Shown piece after piece: positions 1-7,607 of a stretch of 14,685 nt of DNA. The notes beneath the pieces were generated by a model. The model saw only the letters and a list, made by a program, of their open reading frames with translations. It was not told the origin of the DNA and did no database searches. The position numbers and the translations under genes were made by a program. The DNA is from Pirellulaceae bacterium (lineage in GTDB: Bacteria > Planctomycetota > Planctomycetia > Pirellulales > Pirellulaceae). Each line of letters starts with the position of its first letter. Position 1 is the first letter of the stretch. The DNA lies in contig JABDKS010000262.1 in the NCBI GenBank assembly GCA_013002105.1, positions 1-14,685 on the forward strand, in the 5' to 3' direction.

Positions 1-1949
1 GTGTGTTTGGCATCAACATACAAAGGCAGTTCGTTTGGCTGCATCCCTAACCGCTCGGCTACTCGCTCCAACGGCCTAAGCACGGTGGGCAGACCAAACC
101 AACCGCCCAACCCCAGCACGACGATCATCGCGGGCAAAGTTAAAAACGCGAGTTTGTGACGCAATAGCAGCGACAGTGTGGGACGATACGCACCGATGAC
201 CGCCCGCGCAACGAAACTCTCGTCAACCCCGCGCACTCGCTCGGTCGCGAGCATCCATCCGAGCCAAAAGCCAATCATCGACGCGACCGTGGTGACCAAC
301 GGCAAACCAATTTCCCAGCGCTCGACCACGTTGTGGCCCCAGACAAACACCGACGTAGCACCCAAGAGACCGGCACCGGCAAGAGCTGTCATCCAACGAG
401 TCGTTCGACCGAAATTCGCAGAACGCAAGATCAATCGGCAAAGTGCCGGAACGATCGTGATCGCAGCGACAAGCGCGGCGGCGATCGCAAATGTCTTTGT
501 CATCGCCAACGGTGCAAACAGCCGATAGTCACGGCCTGTCAAGAAAAACACAGGTAAGAAACTGACGATCGTGGTCGTCACCGCGGTGACAACCGCCGGA
601 GCCACCTCGCCCGTCGCGTTGTAAATGACATCCGCTCGGGACAATCGATTCGCCCCCTCAGCCTTGCTGCTCTCCCATTGAGCCAGATGTTGATAGATGT
701 TCTCCGAAACAATAATGGCCATGTCGACCATGGTGCCAATCGCAATCGCGATTCCGGCAAGCGACATGATGTTGGCGCCCACGCCAACCAGGTTCATGAC
801 GATAAACGACAACAAGACAGCGACGGGTAACGTAACTGCGACGATAAAACTGCTACGAACGTGTAACAAAAACAACAGTATGACCACGGCAGTGATCAGG
901 ATCTCGTCCCGCAATGCCGTCGTAAGGGTTGCCACGGTTTCGTCAATCAATCCCGTTCGATCGTACACACCCTTGATCGTGACCCCATCGAGTGATGGCT
1001 CGATCTGCGCGATCTTTTGTTTCACTCGATCGATAACAGCACGCGGATTCTCGCCGTATCGCATGACGACTACGCCACCGACCGCTTCGGCACCGTTGTA
1101 ATCCAACGCGCCGCGGCGAAAATCGGGGCCAAGCTGTACCTGACCAATATCTTTAATACGAACGGGAACACCATCACGCTGCATAATCACTGCGTCTTCG
1201 ATGTCGGCGATCGCCTTGGCTGTTCCACCGTCGCTACCCAAAAACCCTTTACCGCGGACAATGAACTCCATTCCGCTGCTCTCAACCGTTTTCGCTCCCA
1301 CATCCAAATTGGAACTGCGGATCGCTGCCGCGACGCTGTCTAACGTGACGCCATGAAATCGCAGTCGGTCCGGATCCACCTCGATTTGATACTGTCGGAC
1401 GTAACCGCCGATCGACGCCACTTCACTGACACCATCGACAGCTTGCAAATCGTATTTCACCACAAAATCTTGCAGCGACCTTAACTCGGCTAAGTTCATT
1501 CCCTCAGCGGGTGGAACGAGCACATAGTAAAAGATCTGTCCCAGACCGGTCGCGTCGGGACCCAATTGAGGGATGACACCCTCGGGCAAAGCGGAGCCGG
1601 CCGTGCCAAGTTGCTCCGAAACGCGACTACGTGCCCAGTAAAAGTCGACGTTGTCTTTGAACGTCACCTGAACAAAGCTGTAACCAAACAAACTCTTTCC
1701 ACGCACTGATTCAGCACCGGGCACGGCCAGCAACGAGACACTCAGCGGATACGTGATCTGGTCCTCGATGTCCTTGGGCGAACGCCCCGGCCAAGGCGTC
1801 AACACGATGACCTGATTTTCGCCCACATTGGGGATCGCGTCGATTGGGACGGCGCGGTAACTGAACCAACCGTAAATCGATACGCCGATCGTCAGCAGCA
1901 CCACCAGCCACGGCTCACGTACGCAGAACTTGATGATCGCACTAAGCAT
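1..1949 (-). CDS. cusA: CusA-type heavy-metal efflux RND pump (C-terminal part cut off)
   Basis: Inner-membrane proton-driven pump of a tripartite Cu(I)/Ag(I) exporter. The first 649 residues are present; family members are about 1,040 residues, so the window edge cuts the C-terminal part. Visible features are the N-terminal membrane helix (about 5-27), a porter domain with DGVSEVASIGG (172-182), VYDRTGLIDETV (328-339), and TM4 with NIMSLAGIAIAIGTMVDMA (393-411). D409 matches the proton-relay Asp of E. coli CusA, and the absence of a DFG before this helix fits the Cu/Ag class rather than CzcA. After TM6 (ends near 507) there are about 60 extra residues with two hydrophobic stretches (520-538 and 547-567) that E. 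coli CusA lacks. In TM6 PALC replaces E. coli PILM. Start: GAGG lies 6 bases before the ATG. Last gene of the leftward operon, 75 bases after cusB. Family assignment is firm; metal specificity is inferred. Confidence 0.95.
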   Translation of the reverse strand, partial: MLSAIIKFCVREPWLVVLLTIGVSIYGWFSYRAVPIDAIPNVGENQVIVLTPWPGRSPKDIEDQITYPLSVSLLAVPGAESVRGKSLFGYSFVQVTFKDNVDFYWARSRVSEQLGTAGSALPEGVIPQLGPDATGLGQIFYYVLVPPAEGMNLAELRSLQDFVVKYDLQAVDGVSEVASIGGYVRQYQIEVDPDRLRFHGVTLDSVAAAIRSSNLDVGAKTVESSGMEFIVRGKGFLGSDGGTAKAIADIEDAVIMQRDGVPVRIKDIGQVQLGPDFRRGALDYNGAEAVGGVVVMRYGENPRAVIDRVKQKIAQIEPSLDGVTIKGVYDRTGLIDETVATLTTALRDEILITAVVILLFLLHVRSSFIVAVTLPVAVLLSFIVMNLVGVGANIMSLAGIAIAIGTMVDMAIIVSENIYQHLAQWESSKAEGANRLSRADVIYNATGEVAPAVVTAVTTTIVSFLPVFFLTGRDYRLFAPLAMTKTFAIAAALVAAITIVPALCRLILRSANFGRTTRWMTALAGAGLLGATSVFVWGHNVVERWEIGLPLVTTVASMIGFWLGWMLATERVRGVDESFVARAVIGAYRPTLSLLLRHKLAFLTLPAMIVVLGLGGWFGLPTVLRPLERVAERLGMQPNELPLYVDAKH

Positions 1950-2028
1950 TACGCGCCTCACATGTGTGGGCTGCGGCACAAGTGTCCTCTACCGCCGTCG
2001 ACGTTCGTGACTGAACACGATTGCTCAT
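1942..2028 (-). CDS. Possible 28-codon bridging ORF between cusB and cusA
   Basis: A short ORF starts with an ATG that overlaps the cusB stop as ATGA. It has GAGG 7 bases upstream and ends at a TAG inside the first codons of cusA, covering the whole cusB-cusA gap. The peptide would be 28 residues, with C17, H21 and C23 near its end and no membrane segment. This layout is typical of translational coupling: ribosomes leaving cusB could re-initiate here and be delivered onto the cusA start. The Cys-x3-His-x-Cys spacing could bind metal, but that is speculation. The ORF may be fortuitous, because the same frame is also open further back inside cusB. It is listed because the binding site and both overlaps are visible. 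Confidence 0.3.
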   Translation of the reverse strand: MSNRVQSRTSTAVEDTCAAAHTCEARNA

Positions 2029-4223
2029 GGCGCCACCTCGACAACATTCATGTCTGACACCACCTCTCCACAGGAGAGCATCTCGCTGCCCCAATAGGGA
2101 TTGACCAGATCGCCACCCGCCTGCATCCAGTCTCCACCTCCCCCAGGTACCATCGGGCAAAACATATGAACCAGTTTCTCCGCCGTCTGGGGTCCGCGCG
2201 CCACGTTGGCGGCTCGCAGTAATGCGTGACTGAGTGGGCGGAATCCAGCTCGCGCTTCTTCGATAGATCCATCCAGTCGATTGATGGCACGTTTGGCACG
2301 TTGCAGTTGCGACTGCGTTGCATCTGGAACATCGTTTCGTTGCAAGAGTTTCCGTAACGACTCCTCAAGTCGATTGACCGTGATGGGCGGCGGTGTTCGA
2401 TCGGAGGACAGCGATTGTTGAATCACAAAATATGCCTGGAACACCCGATCAAATTCAGTACCAGCGTCTCCTGGCATCACGATGGTCGCATGCTTGGACA
2501 ACTTCAACGGACCTGGTGAATAGACCGGCGCCTTACTGGGATCCATCAACGATGGATTGCCAGCCAGCTGCATTTGTGAATCGATCAGGAAGTTTCCCGA
2601 CGTAGCCACCTGCTCACCGGTCGCGATGCCCTCCAAAATCACGGCCTCTGTATCGGTCATCGCACCAACCGTGACGCGCCGGATCTCGAACCGGCCCGAT
2701 TCCGTCTCGACATAGACCACACTGTTGTCCCCCGCCATCAACAAGGCATCTCGTGGAATCGTCACGACGTGCTCCTGGGGCAACGGTTCGGTCGAATACC
2801 CGAGCTTGGCGGTCGGTATCAAATCCATTCCGCAAATGGGACAATCACCGGGTTGATCACGAATCACTTGTGGATGCATCGGACTGATAAACTTACCCGC
2901 AAGCATCGGATCGTAGATTCGATCTTGTCGAATAGCCGAGACAAAAACTCGGGCCGTCGCGTAGTCGCCAGGACGCAATTTTCCATCCGGGTTCAACGTT
3001 TCGACACGAACTCGAACCGTTTGCGTCTTGGGATTTACCGTTGGGTCAATAAAGGCAATGCGGCCGGTAAACACTTCGCCCGGTACCGATCTCACCTCGG
3101 CTTCGATCTGTTGACCGAACCGAATCCGCGCGGCGTCATCAGGGAACAAATCGAGCATCAACCAAACCGTCGAAAGATCGGCAATTCGGTAGACCTTATC
3201 GCCCGCGCGAAGATAATCGCCCTCCACCGCATGCTTATTGACCACCGTTCCAGAAATCGGCGACTTGATTCGGATCCGACTTTCGGCGGTGCCGCGATCG
3301 CGGATCTGTGTGATCTGTTCTTCGGTCACGCCCAGTTCGACAAGATTTTGTTTCGCAATCTGCGCCAGATCAACGCCGCCGCCTAACCGCTTCAGGCCGT
3401 CGCTTTCGAGTGCCGTTAGAAATTCAACTTGCGCCGAATACAAGTCGGGACTGTACAGCAACGCCAAGTCGTCGTTTTTTTGCACCGGCACGCCAACGTA
3501 GTTGGCAAACAGTTTTTCGATTCGTCCGCCGACATACGCACTGATCGTCGCTAACTTGCTTTCGTCGTAGTCAATCGAACCAATGGTTCGAATCGTCTGC
3601 TCGGCGGGACCCTGACGGGCGGTAGCCGTTTGAATCCCCACAAGCCGTCTGGCCGCCGGTTCGATGGTGACCGAGATACCGTCCATCGAGCCGCCACTGG
3701 TCGCTTCGACCAGCTCCATCGCACAAACCGGGCAGCGTCCGGGCTCAGACGACGGCGGAGTACACATCATCGGACAAATGTATCGCCCGTCATCGGTGCT
3801 CGATGAACCGGCGGCGGTTTGGCTTTTGGCCGATCGATTCGACTTCGCGATCGGAACCAAATCCATTGCACAAATTGGACACTTGCCAGGTTCGTTCTGG
3901 CGAATTTGCGGATGCATCGGGCATGTATAGATCGTCTCGCCGGAATGATCATGATCTGTCGCTCCGGATACGGTGGCACTGCTGCCTTGAATCCATCCGA
4001 CGCGCTGCGCGACACCGATCCCGGCAATCCCCGCGACAAAAATGCCCAATAAGATCGCCGCATGAACTGCCGCTTTGACCAACCACTGAAATCCTTCCAA
4101 CTTTGAACGGCGCGGCTTGATATCTTCGACATCCGTCGTCGAATCGGCGGTCGCGGACGGTTGAAGCGGACCTTCCGTGTCCAAACGATCTTCGCCGGGT
4201 GCATCGCTTTGCTGCTCACTCAT
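2025..4223 (-). CDS. cusB: CusB-type periplasmic adaptor with three heavy-metal-binding modules and a DUF3347-like tail
   Basis: Membrane-fusion protein linking the CusA pump to an outer-membrane channel, 732 residues against about 400 for E. coli CusB. In order: cytoplasmic N-terminus; one membrane anchor (about 49-73); heavy-metal-binding module 1 (99-125, YTCPMHPQ...CPICAMDLVP); module 2 (148-173, CPMMC...CPVCAMELV); adaptor core with barrel-sandwich and helical hairpin (about 220-440); module 3 (446-470, SPMHPQ...CPICGMDLIP) inserted after the beta-barrel, with the first Cys replaced by Ser; membrane-proximal part (about 483-560); and a DUF3347-like domain (about 588-722) ending with FCPM, NPYWG and MLSCGEV. 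The Cys/Met/His clusters suggest Cu/Ag binding. Start: AGGAG lies 8 bases before this ATG; an upstream in-frame ATG at 4247 would place that site inside the gene, so it was rejected. It lies 57 bases after the YHS lipoprotein gene, likely in the same operon. Confidence 0.93.
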   Translation of the reverse strand: MSEQQSDAPGEDRLDTEGPLQPSATADSTTDVEDIKPRRSKLEGFQWLVKAAVHAAILLGIFVAGIAGIGVAQRVGWIQGSSATVSGATDHDHSGETIYTCPMHPQIRQNEPGKCPICAMDLVPIAKSNRSAKSQTAAGSSSTDDGRYICPMMCTPPSSEPGRCPVCAMELVEATSGGSMDGISVTIEPAARRLVGIQTATARQGPAEQTIRTIGSIDYDESKLATISAYVGGRIEKLFANYVGVPVQKNDDLALLYSPDLYSAQVEFLTALESDGLKRLGGGVDLAQIAKQNLVELGVTEEQITQIRDRGTAESRIRIKSPISGTVVNKHAVEGDYLRAGDKVYRIADLSTVWLMLDLFPDDAARIRFGQQIEAEVRSVPGEVFTGRIAFIDPTVNPKTQTVRVRVETLNPDGKLRPGDYATARVFVSAIRQDRIYDPMLAGKFISPMHPQVIRDQPGDCPICGMDLIPTAKLGYSTEPLPQEHVVTIPRDALLMAGDNSVVYVETESGRFEIRRVTVGAMTDTEAVILEGIATGEQVATSGNFLIDSQMQLAGNPSLMDPSKAPVYSPGPLKLSKHATIVMPGDAGTEFDRVFQAYFVIQQSLSSDRTPPPITVNRLEESLRKLLQRNDVPDATQSQLQRAKRAINRLDGSIEEARAGFRPLSHALLRAANVARGPQTAEKLVHMFCPMVPGGGGDWMQAGGDLVNPYWGSEMLSCGEVVSDMNVVEVAP

Positions 4224-4280
4224 GCATTCGTCTCCTGGTAAGGACAACCAACTTGTGGACCTTGGTGATTGCCTCTGAAA

Positions 4281-4619
4281 CTATTTCCCTGATGCATTTT
4301 GCTGTGAATCTTGCTCATCGGTTTCAACCGCCACGGGCGCGAACTTTTCGGCCTTGGCTTCGTCCGAGAGTGCCGCCCATTTTTGGGGGCATCCGTCGCA
4401 GCAAAACCCGATCGTCTTGCCCTCGTATTGCGCCGTCAGATCAACCGAGGGCGTGCCGCCCATAATCGGACATTTCTTGTTAGCAAAGCTGACAGGGGTG
4501 GCTTCCACTGTCGTGGGCACTTGGATCACTGGAGCGGTGTCGTCGTCGCGCTCTCTGCAGCCGATGACGACGGACAGCAAAAGCAGCGAACCTGATATAA
4601 AAATTACGGAATTGCGCAT
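4281..4619 (-). CDS. YHS-like metal-binding lipoprotein
   Basis: A 112-residue exported lipoprotein. The N-terminus has a hydrophobic segment (5-20) and a lipobox VIGC with the acylated Cys at 21. The mature part carries a YHS-like module: KKCPIMGG (48-55), then YEGKTIGFCCDGCPQKW (65-81). C50, C73, C74 and C77 are candidate thiol ligands, typical of small YHS proteins that bind heavy metals. The C-terminal 25 residues are acidic/polar and low in complexity. Start: GAAGG stands 7 bases before this ATG; an ATG 24 bases upstream has no such site. It lies between the Cys-rich gene and cusB on the same strand, so a role in holding or passing Cu/Ag to the adaptor in the periplasm is inferred, not shown. 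Membrane choice (inner or outer) cannot be read from the sequence. Confidence 0.85.
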   Translation of the reverse strand: MRNSVIFISGSLLLLSVVIGCRERDDDTAPVIQVPTTVEATPVSFANKKCPIMGGTPSVDLTAQYEGKTIGFCCDGCPQKWAALSDEAKAEKFAPVAVETDEQDSQQNASGK

Positions 4620-4784
4620 GGGACTACCTTCGGTGTGATGCAACGGAACGGGACGAAAACATCATCAAGTGATGCGTTCTGGGGCCAGACCGAAACGCGG
4701 CGACGCTTCGTAAAGTGGCTTAGGAATCGATAGGGATTTACAAATGGATAAACAACGAGCGCGCACGCTCACTGTGCCTACCGT

Positions 4785-5285
4785 TCAAATCCGCCAAACG
4801 CAAAGAACGCGTTGAGAAAAATCACACCGAGACCCAGAGAGACGACTGGGTGCGACGTGGTTACTAGTGTGGCTAGTGTGATCAAGATCCCCAGCTCGGA
4901 CCACGTATTGAACAACGCGGCTAGTCAACTCACGAATCGTCTCGTTGCGTTGATCGCTGTGATTCATCGGCGGCGAAGCAGCACCACAACGACAAGCACG
5001 AACGACTGCATACGATTCGGATGGCAGCGACCCACTGAGCACCGCCTGCGATTCGTCACTTAAATCTCGCTCAATCGCCGGGGGGGCGACCTTCGCTGCG
5101 CAACAACAACAGGGTTGTTCAGATGCCTTGGCGTCGCAGCACCCACAACCACTACAAGCTGTTACTTCCTCACATTCGTTCGTCGCGTAATCCGGACCCA
5201 GCGCCAGCACCAACGTCGGCTGGATCGTCATAGCGACGATCAGCGAAAACGTGACGGCAATGCGGATTAGGTCGATCGGTTTCAT
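4785..5285 (-). CDS. Cysteine-rich exported protein at the head of the efflux operon
   Basis: A 166-residue protein with an N-terminal signal segment (about 7-30) followed by a dense Cys block: nine Cys within residues 38-62, including SGCGCC and a run of four Cys. Four more Cys lie at 98, 100, 154 and 162, and a His-containing stretch DHTSHTSNH lies near 135-143. I recognise no named domain. Reading: a secreted metal-chelating or metal-sensing protein, from composition and position as first gene of the leftward cus operon. The start is uncertain: a GTG lies immediately before this ATG (5288) and neither has a good ribosome binding site. The C-terminal half (after about 105) is unremarkable and could be divergent. 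The gap of 165 bases to the next gene leaves room for an internal promoter; I saw no convincing one. Reality as a gene is likely from signal peptide plus context. Confidence 0.7.
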   Translation of the reverse strand: MKPIDLIRIAVTFSLIVAMTIQPTLVLALGPDYATNECEEVTACSGCGCCDAKASEQPCCCCAAKVAPPAIERDLSDESQAVLSGSLPSESYAVVRACRCGAASPPMNHSDQRNETIRELTSRVVQYVVRAGDLDHTSHTSNHVAPSRLSGSRCDFSQRVLCVWRI

Positions 5286-5349
5286 CACGCAAGCAAAGAT
5301 TGGTACCGAGTGGAGAGATGAAATTTATCGCTACGAGCCGATAACAGCC

Positions 5350-5382
5350 ATGGGCAATCACGTTGCGACAGTGCCCATTATA
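5350..5382 (-). promoter_or_regulatory. Candidate -10 box with overlapping inverted repeat upstream of the cus operon
   Basis: Read leftward, TATAAT occupies 5382-5377. It overlaps one arm of a 7-base perfect inverted repeat, ATGGGCA at 5350-5356 and TGCCCAT at 5372-5378, separated by 15 bases. No good -35 hexamer is visible at 16-19 bases. A repressor or activator binding this dyad would cover the start point of the leftward operon and sit about 50 bases before the rightward channel gene. The binding protein is not in the window. Promoter rules are poorly defined for this phylum, so this is a motif-level call. Confidence 0.35.
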
Positions 5383-5413
5383 GCGCGAGACGCGTCCGAT
5401 TAGCGAAAAGAAA

Positions 5414-6832
5414 ATGGCAATATCGACCGATCAAGTACGTCCTTCGTCGCAACCAGCATCCAATCGTGCTGGTCGGGCGCCCACGACGGTGCTATGCGTG
5501 ATCGCGACACTTGGCGGCATCTTTGCCCTCCAAAACTGGTCGGTCGCCGCTGACGCAGGCAATGCAGCAGGTCCGCTGAATACTGAATTTGTCAGTTTTC
5601 TACGTGCGGCAACGGGGCAGAACGACGCACAAGCGACACCACTCGAATCGATCCTCTCGATCGCGATGTCGTCGCATCCTCAGATCGCCGCCGCTCGACA
5701 CAAAGTGGCCGCCGCGGCGCAGCGCGTTCCCCAGGCCGCAGCGCTGCCCGACCCGATGCTCAGCAACACGTTTTGGCCCATTCACGACCAAGCATTACAG
5801 ACCGCTGGCGGTCGTGTCGGACATCAGATGGCATTGAGCCAACAGGTTCCTTGGCCATCCAAACGCACAGCACGCACAGCCGTGGCCGCACGCGAAATCG
5901 ATGTCGCGCGTGCCGAATTGGCCAAAGTCGAATTGGAGATCATCACAGCGATCAAACTGGCCTACTATCAGTGTTGGCTCACTGACAAAGCCATCTCCAT
6001 CCTGAAAGACAATCAGGAACTTGTCAGCGACTTGATTCAAGTCTCCCAAGCACGCTACAAGACCGGCGGTAGCCAACAAGACGTCCTGCGAGCCGAAGCA
6101 GAACACGACAAACTAGAAGCAAGGCTCATTGAACTTAGAAAACAGCGAACACGGGCGCACGCGAATTTAGGTGTGTTAATCCAGCAACCAATCGATTTCA
6201 CACCGACGATCGCGGCGGACCTGGGGGTCAACCAAGTCCACGCCCAACTTGAATCTCTGATCGCGTCCGCCGAATATTGCAATCCAACTCTCCGAGGATT
6301 ATCGGCCGAAGTCGCACGTGACCGCCAAAAAGAGAATCTAGCCTGCCAACAAAAATATCCAGACATGCAACTGGGTATCGCCTGGTCACTGATCGATGAC
6401 AATACCAACGTGATCAGCCCCGTCGCCAACGGCCACGATAATATCAACTTCACTTTCGGCGTCACGCTGCCGATCTGGCGAGACAAAATTAACGCCGGCA
6501 TTCGTGAAGCCGCCCACACCCGCAGCGACTCTCAATACCGTGTGCAAGCCGAGCGTGATCGACTTCGTGGTCAGCTCCGCCGACAATTGGCGGACGCCTT
6601 CGCGGCGGCGGAACAGAAAAAGCTATTCGATGAGCGACTGGTTCCACGCACCCAGCAAATCCTCAAAATCGCAACAGCCGACTACCAAGGTAAGAAAGCT
6701 GACTTCACGGATTTGATCGATATCTATCAGGAACTGTTGGGGTACCAAATCCAGGTGGCAACCATCGAAGCCACGCTGGCTAGCACGATTGCCCAGGTCG
6801 AGCGGTCGGTTGGCTGCACGGTGACCCCCTGA
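5414..6832 (+). CDS. TolC/CusC-family outer-membrane efflux channel
   Basis: Outer-membrane partner of the CusBA pump, forming the trans-periplasmic duct. The 472-residue length is normal for the family (about 420-490). A signal segment with an unusually long polar lead lies at about 24-46, ending in VAADA; there is no lipobox, unlike lipidated E. coli CusC. Two outer-membrane-efflux repeats follow (about 76-265 and 285-470), each with long amphipathic helices rich in Ala, Gln, Glu and Arg, for example SQARYKTGGSQQDVLRAEAE, the conserved repeat-end motif. The gene is divergent from the Cys-rich/cusBA operon across a 128-base gap, so the two sides may share regulation. The ribosome binding site is weak (GAAAAG). 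Substrate is inferred only from its neighbours. Confidence 0.92.
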   Translation: MAISTDQVRPSSQPASNRAGRAPTTVLCVIATLGGIFALQNWSVAADAGNAAGPLNTEFVSFLRAATGQNDAQATPLESILSIAMSSHPQIAAARHKVAAAAQRVPQAAALPDPMLSNTFWPIHDQALQTAGGRVGHQMALSQQVPWPSKRTARTAVAAREIDVARAELAKVELEIITAIKLAYYQCWLTDKAISILKDNQELVSDLIQVSQARYKTGGSQQDVLRAEAEHDKLEARLIELRKQRTRAHANLGVLIQQPIDFTPTIAADLGVNQVHAQLESLIASAEYCNPTLRGLSAEVARDRQKENLACQQKYPDMQLGIAWSLIDDNTNVISPVANGHDNINFTFGVTLPIWRDKINAGIREAAHTRSDSQYRVQAERDRLRGQLRRQLADAFAAAEQKKLFDERLVPRTQQILKIATADYQGKKADFTDLIDIYQELLGYQIQVATIEATLASTIAQVERSVGCTVTP

Positions 6833-6976
6833 GCTTTTGGGACGGTGAACGCATTGGTAGCAACCGCCATGGGGTACTAACGGACCACGAATTGCCGTGC
6901 GTGATTGCGGGACCGGGCATTGCCAACGCAGGTGCCCTGGCACTTGTTAGACTGCTACAATCCTGCTTTCGCACTC

Positions 6977-7591
6977 ATGGATCTGCTGATCGTGTTTTCT
7001 CGTGGCAATGCATCAATTCTGTTCTGCCTGTTTCTTGTCGTCGGATGTAACCGCATGCCCGATGACGGAGTTCAGTTTGCTGATGTAGCAAAGTCCCAAC
7101 CGATCACGATCGAAGACTTTTCTGACTTGCGGTTCACGGACAAAGACGGCAACGAGGTTCAGTTGGCCGAGGTGATGACACGGGATTATTTGGTCCTGGT
7201 GGTCACGCGCGGATGGTACGGCGGCGTATGTTTTTATTGCTCGTCACAGACATCGCGTTGGGCGCGTCGCTTTGATGAACTGGAGCAATACGATGCACAG
7301 CTGATTGTCATATTCCCAACCGAAACGGCTGAAGAGGCCCCCAAACTGGCGGAGCTGACCAAGCGAATCAAGGGTGGCGATATCCCCAACGAAAACATCC
7401 CTTATCCGATCCTGTTGGATATCAACCTGGTGGGCGTCGACCAACTGGGAATTCGCGACGAACTGGCCAAGCCGGCAACCTACATCATTGATCGCGAAGG
7501 TCGCGTGCGGTTTGCCTATGTGGGTGAATCCATCGCGGACCGACCCACTGTCGACTCCATTTTAAATCAGCTCGCAAATCTGAAAAACTAA
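6977..7591 (+). CDS. Thioredoxin-like (redoxin/AhpC-TSA type) lipoprotein
   Basis: A 204-residue exported thiol-redox protein. The signal segment ends with lipobox LVVGC, acylated Cys at 24. The thioredoxin-like fold is indicated by DFSDLRFTDKDGNEVQL (48-64), the strand YLVLVVTRGW (71-80), the active-site region GGVCFYC (82-88) with C85 and C88 as a CxxC pair, the cis-proline region KPATYIIDREGRVRF (165-179), and a strand reaching YVGES. The usual WCxxC of TlpA-like proteins is replaced by GVCFYC. It could reduce disulfides or act as a peroxidase-like protein on the periplasmic face; substrate unknown. Start: this ATG keeps a clean lipoprotein signal; a TTG 72 bases upstream only adds a non-signal-like lead, and a GTG at 6992 is an alternative. 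No clear ribosome binding site. The kinase gene begins 16 bases after its stop, suggesting co-transcription. Confidence 0.8.
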   Translation: MDLLIVFSRGNASILFCLFLVVGCNRMPDDGVQFADVAKSQPITIEDFSDLRFTDKDGNEVQLAEVMTRDYLVLVVTRGWYGGVCFYCSSQTSRWARRFDELEQYDAQLIVIFPTETAEEAPKLAELTKRIKGGDIPNENIPYPILLDINLVGVDQLGIRDELAKPATYIIDREGRVRFAYVGESIADRPTVDSILNQLANLKN

Positions 7592-7607
7592 GGTCCGTCA
7601 ATCATTC

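Noticed and set aside
697..1101. Rightward 134-codon ORF antisense to cusA
   Set aside because: The leftward frame is a clear RND pump across this whole stretch; the rightward ORF is a shadow without domain or ribosome binding site.
2769..3386. Rightward 205-codon ORF antisense to cusB
   Set aside because: It mirrors the well-supported adaptor gene, lacks a ribosome binding site and reads as low-quality Arg/His/Asn-rich sequence.
4224..4247. Upstream start for cusB at 4247
   Set aside because: The AGGAG site sits between this ATG and the one at 4223, at a correct distance only for 4223.
6905..6976. TTG start extending the thioredoxin-like lipoprotein
   Set aside because: It would put 24 non-signal-like residues before the lipoprotein signal; the ATG at 6977 gives a normal lipoprotein N-terminus.
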